Positions 31,392 through 41,828 of a stretch of 42,658 nt of DNA are shown one piece after another. The notes under the pieces were generated by a model, which worked only from the letters and a program-made list of their open reading frames with translations, had not been told where the DNA came from and made no database searches. The first letter of the stretch is position 1; every line of letters begins with the position of its first letter. Both the position numbers and the translations under genes were made by a program. The DNA is taken from positions 1 through 42,658 of the forward strand of contig JAOPXL010000135.1 of assembly GCA_025965175.1 (NCBI GenBank). Direction: 5' to 3'. The stretch is from Aeromicrobium sp. Lineage in GTDB: Bacteria > Actinomycetota > Actinomycetes > Propionibacteriales > Nocardioidaceae.

Positions 31392-32725
31392 CCCCGTTCA
31401 CCCTGCAGGAGATCGCCGACGTCACGGGCGGCGCGGCGCGCGGCGAGGCCACCGTCTCCTCACCGGCAACGATCGACTCGCGCGCCGTCGTCCCGGGTGG
31501 CCTGTTCGTGGCGCTCGCGGGGGAGCACGTGGACGGGCACGACTACGTGCGCGCTGCGATGGACGCCGGCGCGGCGGCCGTCCTGTCGAGCCGCCCGGTC
31601 GACGCCCCCGGCGTGCAGGCCTTCGACGTCACGAAGGCCCTCGGCCTGCTGGCCAGCGAGAACCTGCGCCGGATCGGCACCCCCGTCCTCGGCATCACGG
31701 GATCGCAGGGCAAGACCAGCGTCAAGGACCTCCTGGCCCACGTCCTGGAGGGATCGGGGCCCACGGTCTCGCCGGTCGGCTCGCTCAACAACGAGCTGGG
31801 TGTCCCCCTGACGGTGCTGCGCGCCGATGGCCACACGGCCCACCTCGTCGTCGAGATGGGCGCCAGGGGGGTCGGCCACATCGCCGAGCTGTGCCGTATC
31901 GCGCCCCCGACGATCGGCGCTGTCCTCAACGTCGGCCACGCCCATGTGGGTGAGTTCGGGTCGCCCGAACGCATCGCCGAGGCCAAGGGTGAGCTCGTCG
32001 AGGCACTGCCCCGTGACGGCGTGGCAGTCCTCAACGCCGACGACCCGCTCGTGTCGGCGATGGCGTCCCGCAGCTCGGCGCGGGTCCTGACCTTCGGGCG
32101 TACCGGCGACGTCGCCCTCGGCCGGGTGACCCTCGATCCCGCGGGCCAGCCCCGGTTCGCCCTGGCGCACGACGGGGTCGTGGTGGACGTGCACGTCCCG
32201 CAGATCGGTGCGCACCATGCGATCAACGCCGCGGCCGCAGCTGCGATGGCCCTGGCCTCGGGCGTCCACCTCGAGGAGGTCGCCGCTCGGCTGTCGACCG
32301 CCGTGGCCGCCTCACCGATGCGGATGGAGCGCCACGTCCGGGACGACGGGGTGGTCGTGGTCAACGACGCCTACAACGCCAACCCCGAGTCGATGGAGGC
32401 CGCCCTGCGGGCCATCGCGGCGATCGGCCACGGTCGGGCCGTCGCGGTGCTGGGGGAGATGCTGGAGCTCGGCGACGACAGCGTGGACTCGCACGTACGC
32501 ATCGGGCGCCTGGCGGCCGAGCTCGGCTTCGTCCGGGTCGTCGCGGTCGGCGAGGGCGCGCGAGGCATCGCCGTGGGCGCCGGCCGGGTCGGCGAGCTCG
32601 TGGCCGATGTGGATGAGGCCACTGTCACACTCTCCGCGAGCCTGTCAGGGGACGAGGTCGTTCTTGTGAAAGCATCGAGGGGCGGCCGGCTCGAGCGAGT
32701 CGCGCGCGCCCTGCTGCAGGGCTGA
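31388..32725 (+). CDS. murF: UDP-MurNAc-tripeptide-D-Ala-D-Ala ligase MurF
   Basis: Adds D-Ala-D-Ala to the UDP-MurNAc tripeptide. The 445-residue protein carries [15 protein letters not shown] near the N-terminus, the ATP loop [13 protein letters not shown] (about 103-115), [32 protein letters not shown] and [13 protein letters not shown], all typical of MurF. ATGA overlap with murE. It is followed by 53 bp before mraY. Confidence 0.95.
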   Translation: MTPFTLQEIADVTGGAARGEATVSSPATIDSRAVVPGGLFVALAGEHVDGHDYVRAAMDAGAAAVLSSRPVDAPGVQAFDVTKALGLLASENLRRIGTPVLGITGSQGKTSVKDLLAHVLEGSGPTVSPVGSLNNELGVPLTVLRADGHTAHLVVEMGARGVGHIAELCRIAPPTIGAVLNVGHAHVGEFGSPERIAEAKGELVEALPRDGVAVLNADDPLVSAMASRSSARVLTFGRTGDVALGRVTLDPAGQPRFALAHDGVVVDVHVPQIGAHHAINAAAAAAMALASGVHLEEVAARLSTAVAASPMRMERHVRDDGVVVVNDAYNANPESMEAALRAIAAIGHGRAVAVLGEMLELGDDSVDSHVRIGRLAAELGFVRVVAVGEGARGIAVGAGRVGELVADVDEATVTLSASLSGDEVVLVKASRGGRLERVARALLQG

Positions 32726-32778
32726 GGACATACTCGACGGACCAGGTCGAGAACACCGCCGAAAGGATCCACCAGTCG

Positions 32779-33867
32779 ATGAAGGCCATCCTGATCGCGG
32801 GAGCGCTGTCGCTGCTGGTCACCCTGATAGGCACTCGCTTCGCGATCTCCGTGCTGGTCAAGCAGGGCTACGGCCAGCTGATCCGCGACGACGGTCCCAC
32901 CTCGCACCACACCAAGCGGGGAACTCCGACGATGGGCGGCCTGGTCGTCATCGTGGCGGTCGTGATCGGCTACTTCTCGGCCAAGCTCGTCACGGGCATC
33001 TCGACGGGCTTCGAGTCCGGTTGGGCGCCCAGCGCCTCGGCGCTCCTCCTGCTGTTCCTGTTCGTCGGTCTCGGCGCGATCGGCTTCCTCGACGACTTCA
33101 TCAAGGTGGCCAAGCAGCGCAACCTGGGACTGCGCAGCAAGGCCAAGCTCATCGGCCAGACCGTCATCGGCCTGATCTTCGCGGTGCTCGCGATCGGCTG
33201 GGAGGACGACACCGGACGTACGCCCATCACCCACGGGATCTCGTTCACCCGTGACATCGCGGGGTGGAAGCTGCCCACCGTGCTGCTGGTCATCTGGGTC
33301 CTGCTCCTGGTCGCCGGCGCCAGCAACGGCGTGAACCTGACGGACGGCCTCGACGGCCTCGCTACCGGCGCGTCGATGATGGTGTTCGGCGCCTTCGTCT
33401 TCATCAACATCTGGCAGAGCAACCAGAACTGCTCGTTCAACCCCGGCATGAAGTGCTACGAGGTGCGAGACCCGCTCGACCTCGCGGTCGTGGCCTCCGC
33501 CCTGACGGGGGCGTGCTTCGGGTTCCTGTGGTGGAACGCTTCGCCGGCCAAGATCTTCATGGGCGACACGGGCTCGCTCTCGCTCGGCGGGGCCATGGCC
33601 GGCTTCGCCCTGATGACCCGCACCGAACTGCTGCTCGTCGTGATCGGCGGCCTGTTCGTCGCGATCACGATGTCGGTGATCCTCCAGGTCGGCTGGTTCA
33701 AGCTCTCCGGTGGCAAACGGATCTTCCGGATGGCGCCGCTGCAGCACCACTTCGAGTTGCTCGGCTGGGCCGAGATCACCATCGTGGTCCGGTTCTGGAT
33801 CATCAGCGGGCTGTGCGTCGCGACGGGTCTGGGCATCTTCTACAGCGAGTGGGTCACCGGCGCATGA
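32779..33867 (+). CDS. mraY: Phospho-MurNAc-pentapeptide translocase MraY
   Basis: Integral membrane enzyme that moves phospho-MurNAc-pentapeptide onto undecaprenyl phosphate to make lipid I. The 362-residue protein has about ten helices and the family marks: [28 protein letters not shown] with the Asp pair, [12 protein letters not shown], and [16 protein letters not shown], then [10 protein letters not shown]. The ATG at 32779 has AAGGA about 11 bases upstream, rather far. It overlaps murD by ATGA. Confidence 0.96.
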   Translation: MKAILIAGALSLLVTLIGTRFAISVLVKQGYGQLIRDDGPTSHHTKRGTPTMGGLVVIVAVVIGYFSAKLVTGISTGFESGWAPSASALLLLFLFVGLGAIGFLDDFIKVAKQRNLGLRSKAKLIGQTVIGLIFAVLAIGWEDDTGRTPITHGISFTRDIAGWKLPTVLLVIWVLLLVAGASNGVNLTDGLDGLATGASMMVFGAFVFINIWQSNQNCSFNPGMKCYEVRDPLDLAVVASALTGACFGFLWWNASPAKIFMGDTGSLSLGGAMAGFALMTRTELLLVVIGGLFVAITMSVILQVGWFKLSGGKRIFRMAPLQHHFELLGWAEITIVVRFWIISGLCVATGLGIFYSEWVTGA

Positions 33868-35315
33868 CCGGAGCTGATGTGACGACGCTCGGCCGGGAGT
33901 CGTCCTGGGAGGGCGTACGCGCAGCGGTCGGCGGGCTCGGCGTCAGCGGCTTCGCCGCGGCCGACACCCTGCAGCACCTCGGCGCCGACGTCGTGGTCCT
34001 CGAGGACGGTGACGACGACGCGCTCCGGGACAAGGCGACCCTGCTGGAGATGTTGGGCGCGGAGGTCCGTCTGGGCCCGGGGTCCACCGACGGGTTCCCC
34101 GAGGGCATCGACCTGTTCGTGACGTCGCCCGGCTGGGCTCCCACGACACCTCTGCTCGCCGAGGCGGCGGCCCGCGCGATTCCCGTGTGGGGCGAGGTCG
34201 AGCTGGCCTGGCGCCTGCGCGGTGACACCCCGGCGCCGTGGCTCGCGGTCACCGGAACCAACGGCAAGACCTCGACGGTCCAGATGGTCGAGTCGATCCT
34301 GCGGGCGGAGGGGCTCAACGCCTTCGCCGTCGGCAACGTCGGCACGCCGGTCCTCGAGGCGGTCATGAACCCCGAGCCGTTCGACGTGCTCGCAGTCGAG
34401 CTGTCGAGCTATCAGCTGCACTGGAGCCAGTCGGTATCCGCCGAGGCCAGCGTCGTGCTCAACCTTGCCCCCGACCACATCGACTGGCACGGCGGCTTCG
34501 ACGCCTACACCGCCGACAAGGCGCGGATCTATGACCGCACCCGGCTCGCGTGCGTCTACAACGTCGAGGACCCCGCGACCGAGCACATGGTCGAGGAGGC
34601 GGATGTCATCGAGGGGTGCCGCGCGATCGGCTTCACCCTCGGCATCCCGGCCCCCGGGATGATCGGCCTGGTCGACGACGCGATCGCCGACCGGGCCTTC
34701 ATCGCCGGCCGCGTGTCGAGCGCTGCCGAGCTCGGCAGCATTCACGACCTGGGCGACTCGCCAGCGCCCCACATGGTCGCCAACGCCCTCGCCGCCTCCG
34801 CGCTGGCCCGGGCCCACGGAGTGTCGCCGCGCGCGGTCCGGGACGGGCTGCGCGGGTTCCGCCCTGACGCGCACCGCATCGCGGAGGTCGCCGTGACCGA
34901 CGGCGTCCGCTGGGTCGACGACTCCAAGGCGACCAACGCGCACGCCGCCCTCGCCTCGTTGCAGAGCTTCGACTCCGTCGTCTGGGTAGCCGGCGGACTG
35001 GCCAAGGGCGCCAGCTTCGATGACCTGGTGCTCGCGACCCGGGACCGCCTGCGGGCGGTCGTCCTGATCGGCGCGGACCGCGCGCTGATCGCCGAGGCCC
35101 TCGCCCGACACGCGCCTGATGTCCACGTCGTCGACGTCGACACCGGCGAGACTGATCCCATGGATCGCGTCGTCGAGGCCGCCGCATCGCTCGCCCAGCA
35201 GGGCGACACGGTGCTTCTGGCTCCCGGCTGTGCCTCCATGGACCAGTTCCGCAACTACGCCGCCCGGGGCGACAGCTTCGCCGCCGCGGTGCACCGGTTG
35301 CGCGACCGGTCCTGA
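33864..35315 (+). CDS. murD: UDP-MurNAc-L-Ala-D-Glu ligase MurD
   Basis: Adds D-glutamate to UDP-MurNAc-L-Ala. The 483-residue protein has the N-terminal [14 protein letters not shown] nucleotide fold, the ATP loop [10 protein letters not shown] (about 128-137), [20 protein letters not shown], and the C-terminal [13 protein letters not shown] and [10 protein letters not shown], which are hallmarks of MurD. The ATG at 33864 overlaps the mraY stop; the open frame upstream is an mraY shadow. A gap of 40 bp separates it from ftsW. Confidence 0.95.
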   Translation: MTGADVTTLGRESSWEGVRAAVGGLGVSGFAAADTLQHLGADVVVLEDGDDDALRDKATLLEMLGAEVRLGPGSTDGFPEGIDLFVTSPGWAPTTPLLAEAAARAIPVWGEVELAWRLRGDTPAPWLAVTGTNGKTSTVQMVESILRAEGLNAFAVGNVGTPVLEAVMNPEPFDVLAVELSSYQLHWSQSVSAEASVVLNLAPDHIDWHGGFDAYTADKARIYDRTRLACVYNVEDPATEHMVEEADVIEGCRAIGFTLGIPAPGMIGLVDDAIADRAFIAGRVSSAAELGSIHDLGDSPAPHMVANALAASALARAHGVSPRAVRDGLRGFRPDAHRIAEVAVTDGVRWVDDSKATNAHAALASLQSFDSVVWVAGGLAKGASFDDLVLATRDRLRAVVLIGADRALIAEALARHAPDVHVVDVDTGETDPMDRVVEAAASLAQQGDTVLLAPGCASMDQFRNYAARGDSFAAAVHRLRDRS

Positions 35316-35355
35316 CGACCACCCAGGACTGCGGACCCCGAGGCAGAGGACGACG

Positions 35356-36588
35356 ATGACGATGGCCGACCGGCGTTCCCCGGCGATCATCGAGGCGGCC
35401 CGCCGGGTCCTCGAGCGGCCGCTAGCGTCCTACCAGATCATCACCGGCACCACCGCGCTCCTGCTCGGCATCGGGCTGATCATGGTGCTCAGCGCCAGCT
35501 CGGTGTACGCCCTGACCAACTACGGCAGCTCGTTCGCGATCGTGCTGCGGCAGCTGATCTTCGCGGTCCTCGGAGTCCTCGGGGCCTTCATCGCGGCCCG
35601 CATGCCGCTGCCGCTGATGCGCCGGTTCATCCGTCCCTTCCTGTGGATCTCGGTCGGCCTGATCGCCGCGACGTTCATCCCCGGCGTCGGCATCACCGTC
35701 AACGGCAACCGCAACTGGCTGCCCCTCGTGGCCGGCTTCCAGTTGCAGCCGTCAGAGTTCGCCAAGCTCGCGCTCGTGCTGTGGATCGGTGACCTGTACG
35801 CCCGTCGGCAGAAGTACCTCGACACCCCGCGCTACGTCCTGACCCCCATGGCCCCGGTCGCCGGCGCGGTGGGCCTGCTGGTCGTCCTTCAGCACGACCT
35901 GGGCACGGCCCTGGTCATCTTCGCCCTGATCGTCGGGATGCTCTGGGTCGCCGGCCTGCCGACCAAGCAGATGGGCGGCATCCTGGCCGCCCTGTTCGTC
36001 GGGCTGCTCGCGGCGGTCGTCAACTCCCCGCACCGCGTCGAGCGACTGCTCAACTTCACCAACCCGCAGGCCGATCCCGACTCGACCGGGTTCCAGGCGA
36101 TCCACGGCATGATGGCATTGGCCCGGGGCGGGTTCTGGGGCGTCGGGCTCGGAGGCAGCCGGCAGAAGTGGGGCTCCCTGCCCGAGGCACACACCGACTT
36201 CATCCTCGCGGTCATCGGCGAGGAGCTCGGTCTCCTGGGCACCCTGGTCATCCTGCTGCTGTTCGTCCTGGTCGGCTTCGCCGGCATCCGGATCGCGACC
36301 CGCACCCGGGAGCCGTTCGTGCGCTACGTGGCCGCGGGCATCACGATCTGGATCCTGGTCCAGGCCGTCATCAACATCGGCATGGTGCTGGGCCTGCTTC
36401 CCGTCATCGGCATCCCGCTGCCGCTGATCTCCTACGGCGGCTCGAGCCTGCTCGTGACGTTGGTCGCGATGGGCGTTCTGGTTAACTGTGCTAAGACCGA
36501 ACCCGGGGCCCAGCGGGCCCTCGCCGCCGGTCGCGCCAACCGCAAGCGAAGCGGTTCGGGACTCGCCGGCACCCCACGGAGGAGATGA
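35356..36588 (+). CDS. ftsW: Septal peptidoglycan glycosyltransferase FtsW
   Basis: SEDS-family polymerase that extends glycan strands at the septum together with FtsI. The 410-residue protein has about ten helices, NGNRNWLPLVAGFQLQPSEFAKLAL, LQHDLGTALVIF, the functionally vital loop LPEAHTDFILAVIGEELG, and PLPLISYGGSSLL near the end. The start ATG 35356 has AGAGGA about five bases upstream; a second in-frame ATG is at 35362. The basic C-terminal tail ends 4 bp before the murG start. Confidence 0.94.
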   Translation: MTMADRRSPAIIEAARRVLERPLASYQIITGTTALLLGIGLIMVLSASSVYALTNYGSSFAIVLRQLIFAVLGVLGAFIAARMPLPLMRRFIRPFLWISVGLIAATFIPGVGITVNGNRNWLPLVAGFQLQPSEFAKLALVLWIGDLYARRQKYLDTPRYVLTPMAPVAGAVGLLVVLQHDLGTALVIFALIVGMLWVAGLPTKQMGGILAALFVGLLAAVVNSPHRVERLLNFTNPQADPDSTGFQAIHGMMALARGGFWGVGLGGSRQKWGSLPEAHTDFILAVIGEELGLLGTLVILLLFVLVGFAGIRIATRTREPFVRYVAAGITIWILVQAVINIGMVLGLLPVIGIPLPLISYGGSSLLVTLVAMGVLVNCAKTEPGAQRALAAGRANRKRSGSGLAGTPRRR

Positions 36589-36592
36589 CGAA

Positions 36593-37666
36593 GTGCGCGT
36601 GCTGCTCGCCGGCGGAGGGACCGCCGGTCACACGTCACCGCTGCTGGCCACGGCGGCCGTCCTGCGCGACGCCGGCGCTGACATCACGTGCCTCGGCACC
36701 CCGCGGGGGCTCGAGGTCACGCTGATCCCGCAGGCCGGCTACCGACTCGAGCTCGTGCCGCCGGTGCCAATGCCCCGCCGCCCCGGCAAGGCGATGGTGC
36801 AGGTGCCCGGCAGGCTGCGCGCTGCGGTCAAGGCCACCGCCGAGGTGGTCGACCGGGTCCGTCCGGACGTCATCGTCGGCTTCGGCGGCTATGTCTCGGT
36901 GCCCGCCTACCTCGTCGCCCGACGCCGCCACATCCCGCTCGTCGTGCACGAGGGCAACGCGATCCCCGGCATCGCCAACAAGCTCGGCGCCCGCTTCACC
37001 GAGCACGTCGCGACAAGCTTCCCCGACACCGACCTGCGTCACGCCCACTACATCGGGCTGCCGATCCGGCGCGAGATCTCCCGCCTCGACCGCGCGGCGC
37101 TCCGGGCCGAGGGACGCGCGTTCTTCGGCCTCGATCCTGACCTGCCGACACTGCTGGTCACGGGGGGCTCGCAGGGCGCGCGCCGGATCAACCACTCCGT
37201 GGCGGCCGCGGCTCGGGACCTGGCCGACGCGGGGGTCCAGGTGCTGCACGTCGCCGGACGGGTCGAGGAGGTCGAGGTCGAGCGCCGTGAGAGCGATCCG
37301 CCGTATGTCATCGCGCCCTTCATCGATCGCATCGACCTGGCCTATGCCGCCGCCGACCTCATCGTCTGCCGGGCGGGCGCCAACACCGTGACCGAGGTGG
37401 CCGCCGTCGGTCTGCCTGCCGCGTTCGTGCCGCTGCCCATCGGCAACGGTGAGCAGGCGCTCAACGCCCACCCGGTCGTGCAGGCCGGCGGAGCCCTGTT
37501 GATCGACGACGCCGCGCTGACTCCGGCTTGGATCGACAACGTCATCATCCCGTTGGCCTCCCACACCGGCCGGCTCGCGGCCATGTCCCGGGCCGCCTCC
37601 GGGATCGTCCCGCGCGACGCCGACGAGCGTCTGGCCCAGATGATCCAGAAGGCTGTCAACGCATGA
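36593..37666 (+). CDS. murG: UDP-GlcNAc transferase MurG
   Basis: Adds GlcNAc to lipid I, giving lipid II, on the inner membrane face. The 357-residue glycosyltransferase starts VRVLLAGGGTAGHTSPLL, the lipid-binding glycine loop with Ala in place of the second Gly as in other actinobacteria, and has VGFGGYVSVPAYL, HEGNAIPGIANKL, TGGSQGARRIN and CRAGANTVTEVAAVGLPA. The GTG at 36593 has GGAGGA about nine bases upstream within the end of ftsW. It overlaps murC by ATGA. Confidence 0.95.
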   Translation: MRVLLAGGGTAGHTSPLLATAAVLRDAGADITCLGTPRGLEVTLIPQAGYRLELVPPVPMPRRPGKAMVQVPGRLRAAVKATAEVVDRVRPDVIVGFGGYVSVPAYLVARRRHIPLVVHEGNAIPGIANKLGARFTEHVATSFPDTDLRHAHYIGLPIRREISRLDRAALRAEGRAFFGLDPDLPTLLVTGGSQGARRINHSVAAAARDLADAGVQVLHVAGRVEEVEVERRESDPPYVIAPFIDRIDLAYAAADLIVCRAGANTVTEVAAVGLPAAFVPLPIGNGEQALNAHPVVQAGGALLIDDAALTPAWIDNVIIPLASHTGRLAAMSRAASGIVPRDADERLAQMIQKAVNA

Positions 37667-39066
37667 GGATCCCTGTCCCGACCGACATCCCGTCGGTCGA
37701 TGCGCTCGGCGCTGTCCATCTGATCGGCATCGGCGGTGCCGGCCTGTCGGCGATCGCTCGGCTCATGGCCCAGCAGGGTGTCGTCGTCAGCGGCAGCGAC
37801 GCCAAGGACAGCGCGGTCCTGCAGGCGCTCCGCTCCGAGGGCATCACGTGCCACGTCGGTCATGCCGCCCCGAACCTCGACGGGATCGACACCGTCATCG
37901 CGTCGACCGCGGTCCGAGAGGACAACCCGGAGATCGTCGAGGCGCAGCGCCGCGGCCTGCGCCTGTGGCCCCGATCGGCCGGCATGCGCTCGATCATGAC
38001 GGGGCGCCGCACGCTCGCGGTCGCCGGCACCCACGGCAAAACCACCACCACGGCGATGCTGACGTGCGCGTTGATCGCGGCGAAGGCCGAGCCGTCGTTC
38101 GCGATCGGTGCCGAGGTGGCGAGTCTGGGCGCCAACGCCCGTCTGGGGGCGGGTGGCCTCCTCGTGGCCGAGGCCGACGAGAGCGACGGCGCCTTCCTCG
38201 TCTATGCGCCCGAGGGTGCGATCGTGACCAACGTCGACGCGGACCATCTCGACAACTACGGGACCGTGGAGGCGTACGCCGCAGCGTTCGACGAGTTCAT
38301 CGGCAACGTCGGACGGTTCGTCGTCCTCAACGCCGACGACCCCGGTGCCCGTCGCCTCGCCGAGGCGGCGGGGTCCCGTGGCCTCGACGTGCTCCTCACC
38401 GGGTTCGCCGAGGACGCCGACCTGCGCGCGACCCACCTGGTCGTGGACGGCACGACGACGACCTTCGACGTCGCGCTGCGTGGTGCGGACCTGGGCCCCG
38501 TACGCCTGGTGGTGCCGGGCCAGCACTACGCCCAGGACGCCCTGCTGGCTCTCGGCGCCGGGCTGCTCCTGGAGCAGGACGCCGAATCCCTCGTTGCCGG
38601 GCTGGCGGCCTACACCGGCGCCCAGCGACGCATGCAGCTGCTCGGCCACGCGGCCGGCGTGCGGGTCTACGACTCGTACGCCCATCACCCGACCGAGATC
38701 CGTGCAGACCTGGCGGCGGCCCGGGCGATCGCCGGCGCCGACCGGCTGGTCGTGGCCTATCAGCCCCACCTCGTGAGCCGCACGCGCGTCTACGGGGCCG
38801 AGATGGGCCGGGCGCTCTCCGCGGCCGACCTCGTCGTCGTCGCGGACATCTACCTCGCGCGGGAGGACCCGGACCCCGCCGTCACGGCGGACCTGATCGT
38901 CGCGGCAGTCGAGGACACGGTGGCGACGTCCGGCGGCCCCGTCGTGGGGCTGTCGCAGGTGCTCGTGCCGATGCTGCGTCCGGGTGACCTGCTCCTCACC
39001 CTCGGTGCAGGGGACATCACGACGGTCGGGCCCGAGGTGCTCGCTGCCCTGGGATCCGGGACGTGA
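37663..39066 (+). CDS. murC: UDP-MurNAc-L-alanine ligase MurC
   Basis: Joins L-Ala to UDP-MurNAc. The 467-residue protein starts with HLIGIGGAGLSAIARLM, then GTHGKTTTTAML for ATP, EADESDGAFL, TNVDADHLDNYG, and the C-terminal YDSYAHHPTEIRADL and YQPHLVSRTR. These define MurC against the other Mur ligases. The ATG at 37663 overlaps the murG stop, and the murC stop overlaps the GTG start of ftsQ. Confidence 0.96.
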   Translation: MRIPVPTDIPSVDALGAVHLIGIGGAGLSAIARLMAQQGVVVSGSDAKDSAVLQALRSEGITCHVGHAAPNLDGIDTVIASTAVREDNPEIVEAQRRGLRLWPRSAGMRSIMTGRRTLAVAGTHGKTTTTAMLTCALIAAKAEPSFAIGAEVASLGANARLGAGGLLVAEADESDGAFLVYAPEGAIVTNVDADHLDNYGTVEAYAAAFDEFIGNVGRFVVLNADDPGARRLAEAAGSRGLDVLLTGFAEDADLRATHLVVDGTTTTFDVALRGADLGPVRLVVPGQHYAQDALLALGAGLLLEQDAESLVAGLAAYTGAQRRMQLLGHAAGVRVYDSYAHHPTEIRADLAAARAIAGADRLVVAYQPHLVSRTRVYGAEMGRALSAADLVVVADIYLAREDPDPAVTADLIVAAVEDTVATSGGPVVGLSQVLVPMLRPGDLLLTLGAGDITTVGPEVLAALGSGT

Positions 39067-39788
39067 GCGGCGACCGCTTCGCCGCTCGCACACGCGACAT
39101 CCGCCGTCGTCGTCTCAAGCGGGCTCTCCTCGGCGGCGCAGCGGCCGTCGTGCTGGGGACCCTGACCTGGCTCGTGTGGTTCTCGGACGTGCTCGCGGTG
39201 CACGACGTGGAGGTCACAGGGCGCACGAGCCTCCAGGAGGCGCAGGTGCTGCGCACGGCGCAGGTGCCCGCGGGCGAGCCGTTGGCCCGGGTCGACCTCA
39301 CGGCCATCAAGGCCCGCATCGCCTCGATGGACCGCGTCGAGTCGGTCGACGTCTCCCGCTCGTGGCCCACGCGGATCTCGATCGACATCGTCGAACGTCG
39401 CGCCGTCATGTGGTCCTCGATCGGCGGCCGGACCCGCGGGATCGATCGCAACGGCATCGACTTCCGGGCGTACTCCCGGGCGCCGGGCTCGTTGGTCGAG
39501 GCCAGCATCGCCGTAGCGGACCCGGACGAGCGCCTCGAGGTGACCGAGGCCCTCGCCTCGGTCGTGGACCTGATCACGCAGAAGGATCGGGCGCTGCGAC
39601 GCCAGCTCCAGGGGGTCAACGCCGAGACGAAGGACTCGATCGTCCTGGACCTGACCCGCGGGCGCACCGTCGTGTGGGGGAGTGCCACGAAGGGACCCCG
39701 CAAGCTCGAGGTCCTGGACTCGCTGCTGACCCTCAAGGCGAGTCGCTACGACGTCAGCGCGCCGGACCAGCCCACCACGCGCAAGTAG
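39063..39788 (+). CDS. ftsQ: Cell division protein FtsQ
   Basis: A 241-residue bitopic division protein. A basic cytoplasmic N-terminus (RTRDIRRRRLKR) is followed by a transmembrane helix (about 20-42) and a POTRA domain beginning VHDVEVTGRTSLQEAQVL, then VESVDVSRSWPTRISIDIVERRAV and a C-terminal beta domain. The GTG at 39063 overlaps the murC stop. The 156 bp after it contain the ftsZ leader and an inverted repeat. Confidence 0.92.
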   Translation: MSGDRFAARTRDIRRRRLKRALLGGAAAVVLGTLTWLVWFSDVLAVHDVEVTGRTSLQEAQVLRTAQVPAGEPLARVDLTAIKARIASMDRVESVDVSRSWPTRISIDIVERRAVMWSSIGGRTRGIDRNGIDFRAYSRAPGSLVEASIAVADPDERLEVTEALASVVDLITQKDRALRRQLQGVNAETKDSIVLDLTRGRTVVWGSATKGPRKLEVLDSLLTLKASRYDVSAPDQPTTRK

Positions 39789-39850
39789 CCCGCGGCGTGT
39801 CGCGCCGGCTCGACGAGCCGGTCCGCGTACCGTTCTGGTTAGGGCAGAGG

Positions 39851-39888
39851 TTGACATAACTATAAACCTCCACCTCAGGGTTAGAGTT
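39851..39888 (+). promoter_or_regulatory. ftsZ upstream region: TTGACA and 12-bp inverted repeat
   Basis: TTGACA lies at 39851-39856. AACTATAAACCT (39858-39869) and AGGGTTAGAGTT (39877-39888) form an inverted repeat matching at 10 of 12 bases around a 7-base loop, in an AT-richer island. TAGAGT at 39882-39887 could be a -10, but then the TTGACA is too far (25 bp); CAGGGT at 39876-39881 gives a 19-bp spacing. The exact promoter is therefore unsettled. The position just before ftsZ suggests a control site for ftsZ dosage. Confidence 0.6.
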
Positions 39889-39944
39889 TCCGGCCCCAAC
39901 GAGCTTTTCCACCCCAACGAACACAGACCCGGAAGGGACACACC

Positions 39945-41102
39945 ATGGCGGTACAGAACTACCTCGCCGTGATCAAGGTTGTCGGCATCGGCGGGGGCGG
40001 CGTCAATGCGGTCAACCGCATGATCGAGATGGGGCTCAAGGGAGTCGAGTTCATCGCGATCAACACGGATGCGCAGGCACTCTTGATGAGCGACGCCGAC
40101 GTCAAGCTCGACGTCGGCCGCGACTCGACCCGCGGCCTCGGAGCCGGCGCGAACCCTGAGATCGGCAAGCGCGCAGCTGAGGACCACGCCGAGGAGATCG
40201 AGGCCGCCATCAAGGGCGCCGACATGGTCTTCGTCACCGCCGGTGAGGGTGGCGGCACCGGCACGGGCGGCGCGCCCGTCGTGGCTCGCATCGCTCGCTC
40301 GCTCGGCGCGCTGACGATCGGCGTCGTGACGCGCCCGTTCAAGTTCGAGGGCCGCAACCGCTCGGGCCAGGCCGACGCCGGCATCATGGCGCTCCGCGAC
40401 GAGGTCGACACGCTGATCGTGATCCCCAACGACCGGCTGCTGTCGATCAGCGATCCCAACGTCAGCCTGCTGGACTCGTTCCGCCAGGCCGACCAGGTCC
40501 TGCACCAGGGCGTCTCGGGCATCACCGACCTCATCACGACGCCGGGCCTGATCAACCTCGACTTCGCCGACGTCAAGTCGGTCATGTCGGACGCCGGCTC
40601 GGCCCTCATGGGCATCGGCTCCGCCCGCGGCGAGCACCGTGCCGCGGTGGCCGCCGAGAGCGCAGTGTCCAGCCCGCTGCTCGAGGCCTCGATCGAGGGC
40701 GCCCGAGGCGTCCTGCTGTCGATCGCCGGTGGCTCCGACCTCGGACTGTTCGAGATCAACGAGGCTGCCGGCCTGGTCGCCGACGCGGTCCACCCCGACG
40801 CCAACATCATCTTCGGTGCCGTCATCGACGACGCCCTGGGTGACGAGGTCCGGGTCACGGTCATCGCGGCCGGCTTCGACGGTGGGGAGCCCATGCTGCG
40901 CGACGCCAGCAAGCCGGCGCTGCTCAAGGACTCCCCGGCCCCGACCCCCGAGCCGGAGCGGGCGCAGACGTACCTGACGCCCGACCCGCACCTCGACGGA
41001 CCCCGGCAGCCGCAGGACGGTGCCGGCAACGCCACGATCCCGGCGGAGCCCATGCCGGCGAGCTACGGCGACGACCTCGACGTGCCCGACTTCCTGCGCT
41101 GA
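39945..41102 (+). CDS. ftsZ: Cell division GTPase FtsZ
   Basis: Tubulin homologue that forms the Z-ring. The 385-residue protein has the nucleotide site [13 protein letters not shown], the tubulin signature GGGTGTG at 102-108, the T7 loop [12 protein letters not shown] that completes the GTPase site of the next subunit, a Pro-rich linker, and the conserved C-terminal peptide [10 protein letters not shown] that binds partners such as SepF and FtsW. Good Shine-Dalgarno GGAAGGGA precedes the ATG. pgeF begins 6 bp after its stop. Confidence 0.97.
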   Translation: MAVQNYLAVIKVVGIGGGGVNAVNRMIEMGLKGVEFIAINTDAQALLMSDADVKLDVGRDSTRGLGAGANPEIGKRAAEDHAEEIEAAIKGADMVFVTAGEGGGTGTGGAPVVARIARSLGALTIGVVTRPFKFEGRNRSGQADAGIMALRDEVDTLIVIPNDRLLSISDPNVSLLDSFRQADQVLHQGVSGITDLITTPGLINLDFADVKSVMSDAGSALMGIGSARGEHRAAVAAESAVSSPLLEASIEGARGVLLSIAGGSDLGLFEINEAAGLVADAVHPDANIIFGAVIDDALGDEVRVTVIAAGFDGGEPMLRDASKPALLKDSPAPTPEPERAQTYLTPDPHLDGPRQPQDGAGNATIPAEPMPASYGDDLDVPDFLR

Positions 41103-41108
41103 GCCGAG

Positions 41109-41828
41109 GTGTTCTGGCACCGGCGGACGGTCGGTCGGGTCGAGCTCGCGTTCACCGATCGCGACGGGGGGTCGAGCGAGGGCCCCTGGTCCTCGCTCAA
41201 CCTCGGCACGTCCAACGGTGACGTGGACGACCTGGTCCGGCGCAACCTGGAGCTCGTCTCCGAGGAGCTCGACGTCGACCGGCTGGTCCGGATGACCCAG
41301 GTGCACGGCGCCGAGGTGGCGTGGACCGACGAGGTCGCGGCGGGGGAGATCCCGGTCGCCGACGTCCTGCTGACCGACGAGCCCGGGGTCGGCGTGCTGG
41401 TCCGGGTCGCGGACTGCACCCCGATCGTGATCGTCGGGCTGGACGAGCCCGTCGCGGGAGTCGTGCACTGCGGTCGTGAGGGCCTCGTCAAGGGTGTCGT
41501 CATGGCGGCCGTCGGCTCGCTGCGCGAGCGCGGCGCCGAGGCCCTCGAGGCGTACGTCGGCCCCCGCGCCTGCGGACGCTGCTACGAGCTGCCCGAGGAG
41601 ATGGCGGACGCCGTCGGGGCGGTCGTCCCCGAGGCGCGGTCGACCACGTCGTGGGGCACCCCGGCGATCGACGTCGGGGCTGGCGTCATGGCACAGCTGC
41701 GCGAGCTCGGCATCCCCGCGACGGACCTCGGTGCTCACGAGTGCACGATCGAGGACGAACGCTTCTACTCCTACCGTCGCCAGGGCCAGGACTCCGGCCG
41801 GTTCGGCGCCGTCGCGGTGATCCGATGA
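41109..41828 (+). CDS. pgeF: Multicopper-oxidase-like/PgeF purine nucleosidase family protein (YfiH)
   Basis: A 239-residue protein of the DUF152/LACC1 family, reported to act as a purine nucleoside phosphorylase/adenosine deaminase and, in E. coli, to edit peptidoglycan precursors. Zinc-site residues are visible in MTQVHGAEV (His), VADCTPIVI (Cys) and VVHCGREGLVKGVV (His), with GPRACGRCYELP and ECTIEDERFYSYRR closing the fold. The HAGWRG motif of E. coli reads HCGREG here. Starts at a GTG 6 bp after ftsZ, position conserved in many Gram-positives. It overlaps the next gene by ATGA. Confidence 0.9.
   Translation: MFWHRRTVGRVELAFTDRDGGSSEGPWSSLNLGTSNGDVDDLVRRNLELVSEELDVDRLVRMTQVHGAEVAWTDEVAAGEIPVADVLLTDEPGVGVLVRVADCTPIVIVGLDEPVAGVVHCGREGLVKGVVMAAVGSLRERGAEALEAYVGPRACGRCYELPEEMADAVGAVVPEARSTTSWGTPAIDVGAGVMAQLRELGIPATDLGAHECTIEDERFYSYRRQGQDSGRFGAVAVIR

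Noticed and set aside
38850-41738. 962-residue open frame opposite murC-ftsQ-ftsZ-pgeF
   Set aside because: It is a long antisense frame produced by high G+C content. The sense strand carries four certain genes with catalytic motifs.
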